This document shows, one piece after another, positions 1 to 11,186 of a stretch of 64,000 bases of DNA. The DNA is from Lichtheimia corymbifera B2541 (taxonomy: Eukaryota > Mucoromycota > Mucoromycetes > Mucorales > Lichtheimiaceae). The notes beneath the pieces are model-generated. The model did not search any database. It worked only from the letters and a program-made list of their open reading frames with translations, and was not told the DNA's origin. The first letter of the stretch is position 1, and each line of letters opens with the position of its first letter. Made by a program: the position numbers and the translations under genes. The stretch is taken from positions 80,273-144,272 of the forward strand of contig JNEU01000726.1 in NCBI GenBank assembly GCA_000697475.1, read 5' to 3'.

Positions 1-56
1 GCTTTGTTTATATGCGTCAACACGTTCTCATACATTGTCTGTCACACGATATGCAG

Positions 57-525
57 GGGACGAGAAGTGGATCTATGGGGTGAGGCGCGTTCAGGATTGG
101 AATCCGTACGCCGTAGAAGTGGTCCTAGTGATCCATCCAATTGGCAACCACAACGAGCAAACGACGGTCGCATGGAAATTATGGTGATCCAGAATCTCAT
201 CAGCTATTTTAAAAAGCTTGCCAATATAAGAAATCACGTATCACGCCTTGGCCAATTCGAGACACCCTTTGAAATCCGTTTTCGCGACCCAAAACCGCAG
301 CCGTCTTCTTCTTCATGGTGGCGCTCCATGTGGAAACGGAATCGCTACGAACGTGAAAACGTGATATGTATCATGTGCGATGGTGAATTCTACGTCTTAA
401 AGGATCCCAAATCTCTCACTTTCTCCCGTCATGCACAAATATGGACACTCGGTCGAAATGACCAGCAAGGAGTCGGTCGTCTGGTGGTAGATGAACTGGG
501 ACACAACAACACCAACTCCCATTAA
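57..525 (+). CDS. 3' fragment of an unidentified gene (partial, exon structure unresolved)
   Basis: A gene entering from the left edge probably ends here, but I do not recognise it. A splice acceptor-like TATGCAG ends at 56. From 57 two frames look coding. One runs to a TGA at 185-187 and carries a beta-strand-like segment rich in W, V and Y (WIYGVRRVQDWNPYAVEVV). The other is open to the stop at 523-525 and carries segments such as FETPFEIRF and ENVICIMCDGEFYVL. They could be joined by an intron from a GTGAGG donor at 78 to the CAG at 190-192, which keeps phase, or by a one-base sequence error near 185. No domain can be named. Strand and partial nature are moderately sure; the product is unknown. 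Confidence 0.3.
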
Positions 526-871
526 CACTCATACACACTACATTTGTATATACTCTCTAATGCTACTTTATGTTCCTTACATGCTTTCTCTATTACTTTT
601 ATTATTACTTAGTCATTTTAATGGTAATCTTGTACGCTGTGCAGCCGTATACTACTACTCTACTCGGATTAAAATACAAGCATTTGTACGCTTTGCAGCT
701 TTTGGCATGTCAGATGACTTATAGTTTTACAGAAAAGGGGGACTTCACGTGGGAGATCATTTAATAGTCAAACGTGGATATGATCGCGGATGCTGCGCCG
801 AAATCTTTTTATTATTATTATCGATGAATCAAATAAAAAACAAACATGGGGGTGGGTGTGGGGGTGATGAT
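526..871. other. Short intergenic stretch, convergent 3' ends
   Basis: AT-rich spacer between the end of the left-edge gene (+) and the stop codon of SNW1 (-). It should hold both 3' UTRs. I see no gene or repeat in it. Confidence 0.6.
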
Positions 872-2970
872 TTATGCTCTCTTTTTGCCCTTGCGATCGT
901 ACTCCTCATCTTCATCGTCGCTAGCCTTTCTTTTACCTTTCTTGGCTTTGCTCAAGAAAGTATCTAAGCCAAAGACGTCTTCCTTGGGAGCGGATGATGC
1001 AACCATGGTCTCCTTTTCGAATTCCACAGGTCCACTGGATCCTTGACCACTACCTTCGGCACCGGCAAATCCCTTTCTCATGCCAAACTTGTCTTGATGG
1101 ATACTCTTTTCCAATTCTTCTGCGTCTGTGCTGCCAAAAATGTCAGAATCGTTTTGATCGCCGCGGAATCGATAGATCGACGAGGAGGTTTGGTTGAACA
1201 ATGGTTTGTCGTACAAGCTGTATGCTGTATCATGCATGATGAGATACTGAATTTCTCTTTCTTCCCCTCCTCCCAAAGTATTACTTACATTCATCATCCT
1301 TAAATCCTGATCCAATACCAGATGACTGATTGAAAAGGCGAGCGTCAAACATGCTATCTTTACTCATGGTAGGTTTGGCAAGACCCAATGCAATCTTTTC
1401 AGAGATATCACGACCGGATTCACTAGATGCCATGCAAGCGTGTGAATAAATATACCAAATCAGGGGATATTTTACTTACCGAGCCAAGTGTTTTGCCTTT
1501 GCTTCTGTACCCATTCGGCTCATACGCATTTCTCGTTCTCTTTGCTTTTGTCGTTCACGACGTAGACGATCACGTTCACGTGCCTTTTCATCATCTTCTT
1601 CAACTTCACGGCGTGCAGGTCGTCGACGTTCATCTTCACTTTCACTTTCACTGCCACTTGCTTCTTCAGAATCATCGGATGAATCATAATCAGGCATAAG
1701 AGATGCTGCTGTAGGACGATTGGCTGATGAAGGGGGTGCTGCTGCTGCTCCTCCTGTTGCTGCTGCTGCTGACGATGATGATGGTTTGAGACCAGCTCTA
1801 CATAGAACAACCATCCATGAATGAATAGAGTGTGGAGGATGAATAACGAAGAAAAAAACCACCTACCGTTCCTCACGTGCTTTTTGAGCCAAATCTCGTA
1901 ATTTTTCCTCTTCAGCTTCCTTTTGTTTCTGTGCCAATTTCTGTTGCATTAGATTGCGTTGTCGAACTTCTTCACGAGCATGTCGATCAGCGGCATAGAG
2001 TGCTTCGGAGAACTTTGCAAAGTTGTCATTGATAGTGATTTCTTGCAAGCCACGGCCATCAGCAGCGAGACGTTTGTCGAGAGGAATGGTATAACCCTTT
2101 GTATTCTTCCAGTTGGAAATGCAAGGAGGAATAACCCACTCTGCTTGTTCCTTGGCTGTCAATTTGCGAGGAGGTGAATGCATCACCGGTGCTGGTGGAG
2201 AGGGTGGTCCACGAGGAATCTTTTTATGCTTGAAACTAGGTGGTTCCATTGGATCAACAGGTGCATCCACCATACGAATAATACGTTGCTTGGCTCCTGC
2301 GTTGAAGCTGTCATTGGCCAAGTTGGTGGCAGGTGTGTATCGGATATAGGTGGGATCTTTGTTGGTACCACCGGATGTCTGGACAACGTTCTTGGGTTGT
2401 GCTGCTTTGATCTTGACATTGACAATACGTTCGAGTGCTGCCTTTGTCTTTTCAGCGACGCTTTGTACTTCTTCTTCACTGGGTCGATCCATAGCAATCT
2501 TTTCAACATCCACATCTTTACGCTCCTTGAGTGGCACCATATCCTTGAGCGACGAATGGATAATACGATCATCGCCATGTCCTTGTCGTGCAATTGCATC
2601 ATATTTCACATTGCCTTCAGCATCCACTTGAAGTGTCAAGGCTCCTCCACTGCGCTCAGTAGGCTGCATATCTTTACGTCCCATATTCAATGGATACTGT
2701 GCAATGTGGATCTCTGGAAAAGCACCACCATTGCCGAAATCTTCGGGTACTCGAGGTCGATAACCTCCTCGTTTGCCGTATGGAGGAATGCGATCGTTGG
2801 GGCGAGTCGTTGCAAGCTGATTCAACTTCTTTTCATATTGTGGTGCAGATGACGTGGGTGCTGAATCCACAGTCTGTTGACGAGGTTTCGGCAATAGACT
2901 ATGACGAATCCATTAGTAAACCAGCAAATTCAACTTGATCATCTTGCAGTTACCTTGAGAGAGTGGCCAT
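872..2970 (-). CDS. SNW1: SNW/SKIP-domain pre-mRNA-processing protein (SNW1/Prp45)
   Basis: Spliceosomal SKIP-family protein, needed in activated spliceosomes and, in animals, also a transcription co-regulator; nuclear. Model of five exons: 2954-2970, 1867-2898, 1480-1797, 1289-1422, 872-1224, giving 617 residues. The first exon is only 17 nt (MATLS) and joins to SLLPKPRQQ. The family signature CISNWKNTKGYTIPLDKR, containing the S-N-W motif, lies in the middle. It is followed by a long charged helix rich in E, K and R, then the conserved GRDISEKIALG segment. The C-terminus keeps the family pattern YSLYDKPLF, GPVEFE and DVFGLDTFL and ends in a basic GKKR-type tail. All splice sites are GT-AG and keep frame. 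Length fits fungal SKIP proteins. Its neighbour upstream is the phosphate carrier, on the same strand about 260 bp away. Confidence 0.95.
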
Positions 2971-3230
2971 TGCAATGGATTGTGTGTGTGAGAGGGTTGA
3001 ATGGGTGTGTTTGGGAGAGGAGAGAAACGAGTGTAGAAATAGTTCAAGTCCGACGAGAGAAGTGTTTACCCTTTTTGGCTGTCCTTTGTCTTTCCGATGA
3101 TGACCTATGCTTGTGGTCGCAGCAACCACTCTGCACTCTATAGATCTCCTTATTCCATAGTCCAATCTAGTTGAATTTTATATACAATAAACACACACTG
3201 TGGTATTAACAATGAAATCTTTGGCTCATT

Positions 3231-4433
3231 TTATTTCTTAGTAGGTTGCTTATCATCTCCATCTGAAGCACCTGTAGTGGGTAAACCAACATACACCTTG
3301 AACGTATCATAAATCAGCCATTGCAAGGCTGTAAGGGTACCAATCATGACAATACGAGGACCCAAACCACGCCATACACCTTTCCAGCCGAGATCCTTGG
3401 CAATATCCATGACAGTCATTTGCTTTTGACCTGATGGTGCTTCTGGTAGGTTGTTTAATTTGGAGACAATCACATCAGCAGGATGTGAAACAGTGGCGCA
3501 CAAAATGCCTGCAATATAACCACCCATAAAACTGACACCGAGCTATATAATGTTGAAAGTGAGTGAATAGAATATAGAATAACCTCCATCATCCAACCTT
3601 ACCTGTTGCATCTTGTTGTATTCAGATTTTGGTTTGCTTAGGCATGTCTTGTAAATCATTTCCACGGTGGCTTCAAAGGAGGCAAATTTCATCATGGTGT
3701 ATGGGATCTGACGACCCCACAAAGGTACAATGCCCTTGTAAAAGCCTTTCAAGCCTTCAGCAGCCTTGAGTTTTTGAAATCCTTCTTTTGCATTTCGTGC
3801 GAACGGCGGATAGGAGGTTTGCATGCGTACTTTGAGAGCTTCCCATGGGCATAAAAATATGTCAGCAACAAATTCGGCTGATGCTGATGCTGTAAGATAG
3901 AGAATGCCTCTGTACTTGTGTGCAGCTTCTTCACCAACGGCTTGGCCATATGTATATTTAAAGTACTCGTATAAACCGTATTTACCAGCCCCCTGGAATG
4001 AATAACCGATGGCAGTAGGACCAAGACCCACCAAGATGCCACCAAAGCCTTCAGCCTTGATAATGGTCTTCCAGCCATCAAAGATACCCTTGTAAAGGTC
4101 AGGTTTCACCTAAACGTAGCGGCTGTGTGATAAGTATGCTATTATTGAACCGCGTTTGGGTGCATGTATCGTTTACCTGTAAGCGACATTTGACAAGATC
4201 AAGGGGAGTCATGAGGGAGTGTGTTGGGCTATATAGACACATCATATTCGTGATGAGTTGGGTGTCTAATGCATAAAGCGCGTGTTGTATTACCCGCATG
4301 CTAAGATACCGCCTAGCCCACAAGCCAAAAAGTACTTGTTGCTGTATAGCTCAATGGGCTGCTTTGGAGCCAAAGGTCTGTGTTCTTGCACGGATGATAT
4401 AAAGTATTTGTTGACAATAGAAGAGGAAGACAT
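3231..4433 (-). CDS. PIC2: Mitochondrial phosphate carrier (SLC25A3/Pic2 type)
   Basis: Inner-membrane carrier that imports phosphate (with protons) for ATP synthesis; fungal Pic2-type members can also carry copper. Exons 4294-4433, 4177-4228, 3603-4109 and 3231-3542 give 336 residues, usual for the family. The three mitochondrial-carrier repeats are visible: [18 protein letters not shown] in the first, a [11 protein letters not shown] segment in the second, and [13 protein letters not shown] in the third. Each matches the Px[DE]xx[KR] carrier signature in whole or slightly relaxed form. [17 protein letters not shown] is diagnostic for phosphate carriers. The N-terminus ([11 protein letters not shown]) is short. 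The start was chosen as the ATG directly before this segment. HIS5 is divergent, with about 600 bp between the starts. PIC2 rather than MIR1 is a judgement from similarity to animal SLC25A3. Confidence 0.93.
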
Positions 4434-5033
4434 GATATAAGTAGTGAAGAAGGGAAGGGCAAGATCGCGTGTGTTCTTATAAGTAATTCCTCGGTTTTTT
4501 ATTTCACCCAGAATGCAGGTTTCACCCATGGCGCAAAACAATTACCGCTCTACTATCGCCTTATCGCTTGCATGGAAATCTTCCAACAACCCGCCGGGTC
4601 ATGGTATAAGGTACTTTTCGGGGAATAGTTTAGCATGACAATGACGATGATGATAATGTCGTTCTTATGCCATCACCACCACCATGCACTGGGTTGTCTC
4701 ATGTTTTCCCCTGGTATGGAGACATATCATGCAAGATAACAAACAATGCAAAATGTTAATATTGTTATTGGGACAGGTGATAAGAATGGTGGCAGCATTA
4801 TATACGGTCTCTGAAGGAAGAATACAAATGATAAAAGAAAATAATGCTACTTTAATATTCGAATCATAGTGGAGTAGTAATAGCAGTTATGATGTGTGAG
4901 AGCTATTCTTCTATCACTTCCATCTTCTGTGAGTCACGGATAGAGCTACATGAGTCATTGTTGGGCCTGTCAAAATCCCAGTTTGGGTCATTCATTCTTG
5001 CTTTATCTCCACCTACCTTCTCTATCGTTCACA
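4434..5033. promoter_or_regulatory. Divergent promoter region between phosphate carrier and HIS5
   Basis: About 600 bp between two divergent start codons. It contains a CACCACCACCACC tract near 4672, two TGAGTCA elements close to HIS5 (listed separately), and a CT-rich tract just before the HIS5 ATG, a common fungal transcription-start feature. No convincing gene is present. Confidence 0.6.
4930..4957. promoter_or_regulatory. Pair of Gcn4/CPC1-type TGAGTCA sites upstream of HIS5
   Basis: TGAGTCA occurs at 4930-4936 and again at 4951-4957, 21 bp apart (about two helical turns). They lie 104 and 83 bp upstream of the HIS5 start codon. This palindromic heptamer is the core site of the general amino acid control bZIP factors Gcn4 (yeast) and CPC1 (Neurospora). 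Binding is inferred from sequence and gene context only. Confidence 0.65.
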
Positions 5034-6304
5034 ATGCCCTTCACACTTGAAAAGCTCATTCGTCCCAATATTCTTGCATTGCTCCCTTATCGTTGTGCAC
5101 GCGATGACTACGATAGCGGTGTTCTTCTTGATGCCAACGAAAATGCTTACGGTCCAGCTCTTGCAAACCAAGTCGACGGCGATCTCAACCGTTACCCCGA
5201 TCCATACCATGTGCGTGTCAAGGAACGCCTAATCAAGTATCGCAACATTCCTTCCACCAACCAAGTCTTCCTCGGTGTTGGTTCTGATGAAGTTATTGAC
5301 TTGGTGCTTCGTATCTGCTGTATTCCCGGCAAAGACAAGATCCTTATTACTCCACCTACCTATGGCATGTATTCCGTGTGCGCACAAATCAATGATGTCG
5401 GTGTGGTCAAATCAAACTTGGATGTGGAGAATGGCGCCTTCCAAGTGCGTACAGACGACGTAAGTATAGATATTCGTATATTTGAGAAATAGAGTCAATC
5501 AGTCATTGATGATGAGATGGTGCTATCCTATAGGTGATTGCCAAGATTAAAGCCGATCCTACCATCAAGGTTGTCTTCCTTTGTTCACCAGGCAACCCCA
5601 CAGGTACATGCCTCAAGCACGATAGCATCCGAGAGATCCTTGAATCCGGTTATGAAGGTCTTGTGGTGGTCGATGAAGCCTACGTTGATTTCGTGGAGCA
5701 GGAGAATGGATCCGTTGCAAGCTGGACTTCCAAGTATCCCAATCTTTTGGTTATGCAAACTTTGAGCAAGAGCTTTGGCCTTGCTGGTATCCGGTAAGGA
5801 CGATGATGATGGATGGTGATGGGAATGGTTTCCTAACTTGTTATTTTCAGGTTGGGTATTGCTATTGCTGATAGTGCACTTATTCAAATCCTCAACAACA
5901 CCAAGGCTCCTTACAACATTGGTACGCCAAGTGCTCAAATCGCCTATGATGCTTTATCCCCCGAGGGTCTCGCCAAGATGAACGAATACCGCAGTGCCTT
6001 GATTGCTCAACGTAACGCTCTTATCCAACAATTCCAAAACTTTAAGGTGCCTGGCCTTGGTCGCATTTTGGGTACCAACGATGCCAACTTTGTGTTACTC
6101 GAGGTCTTGGATAAGGATGGCAAACCTTGCAACACTCGATGTGAAAAGATCTACAAGCTTATGGCTGAATCCAAGGATGTCGTCGTTCGTTTCCGTGGCA
6201 AAGAGTATGGATGCACTGGTTGTCTTCGTATCACCGTTGGCACAGAAGAGGAAAACAAGACCCTTGTCGAGCGATTGGAAGAAGCTCTCAATGAGACCGC
6301 TTAA
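5034..6304 (+). CDS. HIS5: Histidinol-phosphate aminotransferase
   Basis: PLP enzyme that converts imidazole-acetol phosphate plus glutamate to histidinol phosphate in histidine synthesis; cytosolic. Exons 5034-5459, 5534-5793 and 5851-6304 give 379 residues, normal for the family. Visible hallmarks are LLDANENAYGP near residue 40, NRYPDPYH, GVGSDEVIDL, the SPGNPTG loop, VVDEAYVDF with the cofactor-binding D and Y, and the PLP lysine in TLSKSFGLAGIR (about K221). The late segment VVVRFRGKEYGCTGCLRITVGT carries the substrate-phosphate arginine. The start is the ATG before PFTLEKLIRPNI, preceded by a CT-rich leader. Two upstream TGAGTCA elements point to general amino acid control, as for ARG8 nearby. 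Confidence 0.96.
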
Positions 6305-6754
6305 GATTTATACAATAGACACTTTACGCTATCATCCCTGTCATTCCTTTACTGCATTAAAACCAACACTGGATAAAGTTGTTCATTATACATTTATTGG
6401 ACTTTGATTGATTCATCACACGATAGTGACTCGGGATGAACTAAGGATTAATAAATTCGAGAGCCATTGGGTGTTCAAGTATGATGTGGCGTTCTCTTGA
6501 CAGGTGATCTAATTTACAATCACATTGTCTTGTGTACATGGTATGTATAGGTGCTTTGGGAATGTAGGATCATGATTGTTGGGCGCAAATAAAAGCCATG
6601 AATCCATGACTTTACGGAACTATTATGAGGTCCTTGTTGCCAGAGAATTCGTTGGCCTTCACCGTGTCATGGAAGATTGAACCAATTTTCTGTATGGTCA
6701 TATCAAAGATAATAGTAAATTGTAAGATATGACTACAGCAGGCTTCTAGCGTAC
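6305..6754. other. Intergenic, 3' flank of HIS5 and of the helicase relic
   Basis: No gene seen. It should contain the HIS5 3' UTR; the rest is low-information AT-rich sequence. Confidence 0.5.
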
Positions 6755-8365
6755 TCACCGTGTAATAATTACATGCAGTGATGTTGTCAGCCCCTTTGTG
6801 ATATGGAGATCATGCTGTACTTGCTGTTTGTTTACGGCCTCCTCAACTCTTTGGCGTGTGCTTGTTGGAAAATTAGTGTCGTATAGTGCTGGCAAATTCC
6901 ACTCCCGTGAGTGATCCGGAAGGATGGATCCGTGTTCGTGAAGAGAAAGAGGATGGATCAAGCGATCCTGGTATTTGTACGATAAATGAACGTCATCGAA
7001 AGCGGAACCAAGGTTTGTTGATGATAGTTCTGCTTTTTCCAGTCGATTGGTGATTTCCAAATACAACCATGCAATTTCAGTACCCAACGCTAGACCATGA
7101 GACGAACTTAAATTTTGCAATGCATCCTTTTTCTGGTTACTTGTCATGTCTCCAATATATATCCAAGTTCTGATGTCATCTCCGTTTAATTGTCTAGCCA
7201 TCGAACGACAATCATCATAAGATCCACAATAGATGATAACTCTTGCACCGGATGCCCATTCCCGTCTAATGCGCTGAATACTTGCTGTATCTCGTTCGAT
7301 TGAAGAGCCGATATTTGCCTTGGCGTATCGGATGTTTGGTCGTACCGTATGCTCAGGGCGGATATCGATAAAATGCTTGATCTGAAGAATATTTTCAAGT
7401 GTCTCTGAGATTGATCGTGGCAATGTGGCGCTCAAGCAAATAATAGGTACATTGTGAACACGGACACTGATTGCAGCATTCACAGCTGATGCTCGATAGC
7501 CTCTGTCAGCGACAAGCATGTGTGCTTCATCATAAATAATACGACCCATATGCGGAGCGAGATTTCGCAAGGATTCTGAAAATCGGAAATGACCGCAATT
7601 TTCCATCTGCACCAGGATAAGATCATATTGTTCGAGCCCAATAGTGACACCATCTTTGTCCCAGATATATACATGGATCCCCAGTGCTCTTGCTCGTTCC
7701 TTCAAATCGTGTAACAGTGATACCAAAGGGACAATGACCATCGTGACATTGCGAAAAGCAGCTCTGGTCGCGCGCCATCATACACGGAGCGAAAAATACA
7801 TCGCTTTTACCGGTCGTTGCAATTATTGATGGGCTGCCACGGTTTTTTCGTGTGATTCTTGCATCCATGTAGCAACCATTTCAGTGTGGGTAGCCAATTG
7901 CGCTGCCATTTGATGGCTAATATCAACCGTTGTGTTGTATGCATTGGTCGCCCGTTGGATAGATCCAATGACAGGTACAAGTTGGGCACTGACTCGTGTC
8001 GCTGCATCACGTGCGATATAATCAGCACAAAGGTTGTTGGCGCGATCACTGGGTCGTGTATTTTCCTGATCATTCTGCTGCATACGTGGGGCATCAAGCA
8101 TATCAATGATACTGTGCCATAACAAAGAAGTGCAATAAAATTGCTCAAACTTGTCTGATGGGACTTGTAGAGGCACGCTGCTAAGGCGACCATAGATCAA
8201 TTTTGCTGTGTGTGCTGTATGGCCGTGTTGCTCATATCCTGCCAATAAGGAACGGTATTGATCTGCAGACATTGGTTGCAATTCGTGGATCGTATGTTGG
8301 ATTTCTTCTTGTTGTTCATCACCATCATCGTCATGATCATTGTCCACATTCAACATATGCATCAC
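6755..8365 (-). pseudogene. Decayed RecQ-like/SF2 helicase gene relic
   Basis: Remains of a superfamily-2 helicase split over three frames. An N-terminal piece (7823-8365, about 180 aa) ends at a stop after KTVAAHQ. A middle piece (about 7740-7868) holds a damaged Walker A, read as IIATTGKSD, lacking the usual TGxGKS spacing. The main piece (6755-7741) holds MVIVPLVSLL (motif Ia), GRIIYDEAHMLV (motif II, DEAH), IICLSATLP (motif III) and ARVIIYCGSYDDC (motif IV). Motifs V and VI, with the arginine finger, are missing; the sequence after IGDMTSNQKKDAL does not resemble a helicase. Two frameshifts plus lost motifs indicate a dead gene. The family is inferred from motif order; related helicases occur in fungal subtelomeres and mobile elements. 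It sits between two amino acid biosynthesis genes. Confidence 0.7.
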
Positions 8366-8881
8366 GGGAGATAACTATATCGAGAGCAACATCATGATCT
8401 ATATGAGACGGTGATGTCAAGCATATGATTAGGCTTTACCTTATGTATTACAAGGACCCAATATCACAATGACGGCCACGACAACAATGAGAGCAGGATA
8501 ACAACGAAGCAAAAAAGCCTTGGGCATTTGATACTGTAAGCAATCAAGACAGAGGAAAGAGACATGCGGGATCATGATAGGCGTCGACAACATCTTTTAT
8601 TTGCACGGTGGGCGTGGGGATTTCTGTGCTCACCAAGAGTGATAAAATGTTTGTTGGGGTATGATTTGGAGCATGAGCTGATAAATGATGGGATGATTAA
8701 GTCCGAAGAGCCTAGGTGTAATGTTGCCCATGCATAAACTCGCCAAACTAGAGCGAGTGGTAGCTATGTGCTAAAGAAACCATTTATCAAATCCTTTGCC
8801 TTTCCCATTTTGTGCGCATTTTCAGAGAGTTTCTTGGTGTGATTGATAAAACTTTATAAAGATATAACAGATCTAGTAAAT
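8366..8881. other. Intergenic between helicase relic and ARG8
   Basis: About 500 bp without a recognisable gene. It includes the 3' flank of ARG8. I see no repeat copied elsewhere in the window. Confidence 0.5.
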
Positions 8882-10291
8882 CTAAGCAGACTTTTTGAAT
8901 TCCTGCAAAGCACCTGCAAGACGAGCCACAGCTTCACGTCCTTCTTCAGGGGTAACGACAAGTGGGGGAACAATGCGGATGGTGTTGCAGCCAGCTGTCA
9001 CCAAAAGCAAACCACGTTCACGAGCCATCTTGATAACAGGGGAAGGATCCTTGAACAACTCGACGCCCAAAAGCAAACCTTGACCACGGACTTCCTTGAT
9101 GACATCAGGCATTTCAGCTTGGAGTACCTTAAGATCAGCCTTCAATGCATCACCCTTTTCCTGCACAGACTTGAGGAAGCTTTCATCGCTTATCCTTCCA
9201 AAGACATGGAGAGCCACACCGGTAGCGAGTGGATTGCCACCAAAAGTGGTACCGTGATCACCAGGCTTAATGATTTGAGATACCTTGTCACTGGATAAGA
9301 CAGCACCAATGGGCACACCGTTGGCAAGCGGTTTGGCCATGGTCAAAAGATCCGGCTTGATGCCACCATGATGCTCGTGACCCCACAATTTACCCGTACG
9401 GCCAAGACCACACTAATCGAATGAATGAATACCTTCAACGCATATGCGTGTACTTTTAAAATATTACCTGAATTTCATCAAAGATCAACAATGCCTTCTT
9501 TTCGTCACAACGCTTGCGCAATGCTTCGAGGAATTCCTTGTTGGCTGAATGGATACCGCCCTCACCTTGGAAAGGTTCAATGATTACACCACATACGTCA
9601 TCGTCGATGGCATTGAGAGCAGCGTCCACGTCGTTGTAAGGGACGGATGAGAATCCAGGCACCAAAGGAGCGAATGGGATTTGGTATTTGGGATTGTAAG
9701 TGGCAGACAAAGCGCCCATGGATCGACCGTGGAAACCATTCACAAAAGAGATAATCTTGGTCTTTTTGCTATTGTCGCCTGCAATGTGTTTGCCCCATTT
9801 ACGAGCAAATTTCAATGCACCTTCGTTTGCCTCGGTTCCTGAATTGGCAAAGAAAATCTTGCTGGCCCAATCGCCACCATGTTGTTGTGTGGTCTTTACA
9901 ATCTTTTCAGCAAGCAAGCCAGCTGTCTCGCTATAATACAAATTGCTGGTGTGCACCAGTTTCTTGGCTTGTTCTTCCAACACTTTGGCGACTTGTGGAT
10001 CGGCGTGACCCAAGGCAACAACAGCAATACCGGCAGTGAAATCGAGATAGGCACGATCATCCGTATCATAAACATAACAGCCCTGACCACGGTTCAGCAC
10101 AAGGTCAGGTCGGCCATAGGTGGACATGGTGTATTGGTTGAAACGTTGAACAGTCTCTTGTGTTGCTGGAGATACATTGCTGTCAGGATGTGTAATCTAT
10201 GTATATTAACCCTATAAGCAAGTCTATAATACGGATACCATTGAATGCTTTTGCTTTTTACCTCTGTCACTGGTTTGGGAAGACTGCTCAT
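8882..10291 (-). CDS. ARG8: Acetylornithine aminotransferase
   Basis: PLP enzyme of arginine synthesis that makes N-acetylornithine from N-acetylglutamate semialdehyde, normally in the mitochondrial matrix. Exons 10262-10291, 9468-10196 and 8882-9412 give 429 residues. Hallmarks: GQGCYVYDTDDRAYLDFTAGI near the N-terminus, FFANSGTEANEGALK, SFVNGFHGRSMGALSATYN, VIIEPFQGEGGI, LLIFDEIQCGLGRTG and the PLP lysine in TMAKPLANGVPIGA (about K280). The first exon is a 30-nt piece (MSSLPKPVTE); the preceding CTCTAG could instead be an acceptor, so a longer first exon with the expected mitochondrial presequence may be missing. As modelled, the N-terminus is not a convincing presequence. A TGAGTCA site lies about 240 bp upstream. 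Confidence 0.93.
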
Positions 10292-11186
10292 AAACCGGAC
10301 CTAGAGAGTGAAGCGTAACGTGGGAACGGCGTGAGAAAAAACCACAAGCGTGGATCAGGTTCAATTATAAAGTACATTGGGCTTGGCACCATGTCGAGAA
10401 AGTGTAGAGGCAACAAGACGAGTCGATCGGTGGAATCGGTGCATGGGTGTGAAAGCGGGGGTAGAAGAAAGAGAATTGACAACAAGTGGTTGTCTGGAAA
10501 ATGATCGCCTTTTATCGGACTGCTCCTATGAGTCACCTTGATGTGGCCTAGCGTGGTAATCCCCCAGATAAGGATCCATGCATACAACTACAATTACAAG
10601 GCAAATATATGATCAATCCACTGCGTCTTATATGTCATTAGCTTTTAGCTGCCCCACTTTTGATTTGCATATCCCCTGTTTCAGTGCTGAGTTGTTGTCC
10701 TTTGTTGTTGTTGTTGTTGTTGACATGGCAACACAATCTCATCATACCAAGCTCTCATCTATATAGCTACTAAGCATAACCAACAGCGTCATTGGGTTGG
10801 TGATAGTAACGACGCGGGACTAAATGATTGTGTACCCAATAACGCGCACTTTATTATAGGATGGTATCAAGTTTGATGTGGGAAAGAATCCTGAGGTTGC
10901 TTTTGTGCATCTGATGGGGTTACAATACTCGCTATTCTTTCCCACGACAGCTTTGGGCTGTCAGAGATCATGAACCAAATTTATGCAAGCTGGGTCTGTA
11001 ATCTCGCATGGTGATCATTCATCACATTCCTTGTACAGTTACACGACCTTCAGCCATTGTCTGCTTTTCAATTATCGGAGGAGGGGTGTACATATGTATA
11101 GCCATGGGTAAATCAAATTCATCACTACATGTCGATCACGGATCGTGTATTTGCACAATATGATATATAAAGCTACTTTTAATCTA
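10292..11186. other. Intergenic region upstream of ARG8, including its promoter
   Basis: About 900 bp between the ARG8 start and the BCS1-type gene stop. It holds a TTG repeat at about 10701-10721 and the TGAGTCA site listed separately. No gene recognised; short open frames near 10300-10590 do not resemble proteins but could hide an ARG8 first exon. Confidence 0.5.
10529..10535. promoter_or_regulatory. Gcn4/CPC1-type TGAGTCA site upstream of ARG8
   Basis: Perfect TGAGTCA heptamer about 238 bp upstream of the modelled ARG8 start codon, the same element that is paired upstream of HIS5. Function inferred from context. Confidence 0.5.

Noticed and set aside
2178..2852. Open frame of about 224 codons on the + strand
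   Set aside because: It lies fully antisense to the conserved SNW1 exon and has no protein-like motif.
8843..9298. Open frame of about 151 codons on the + strand
   Set aside because: Antisense shadow of ARG8.
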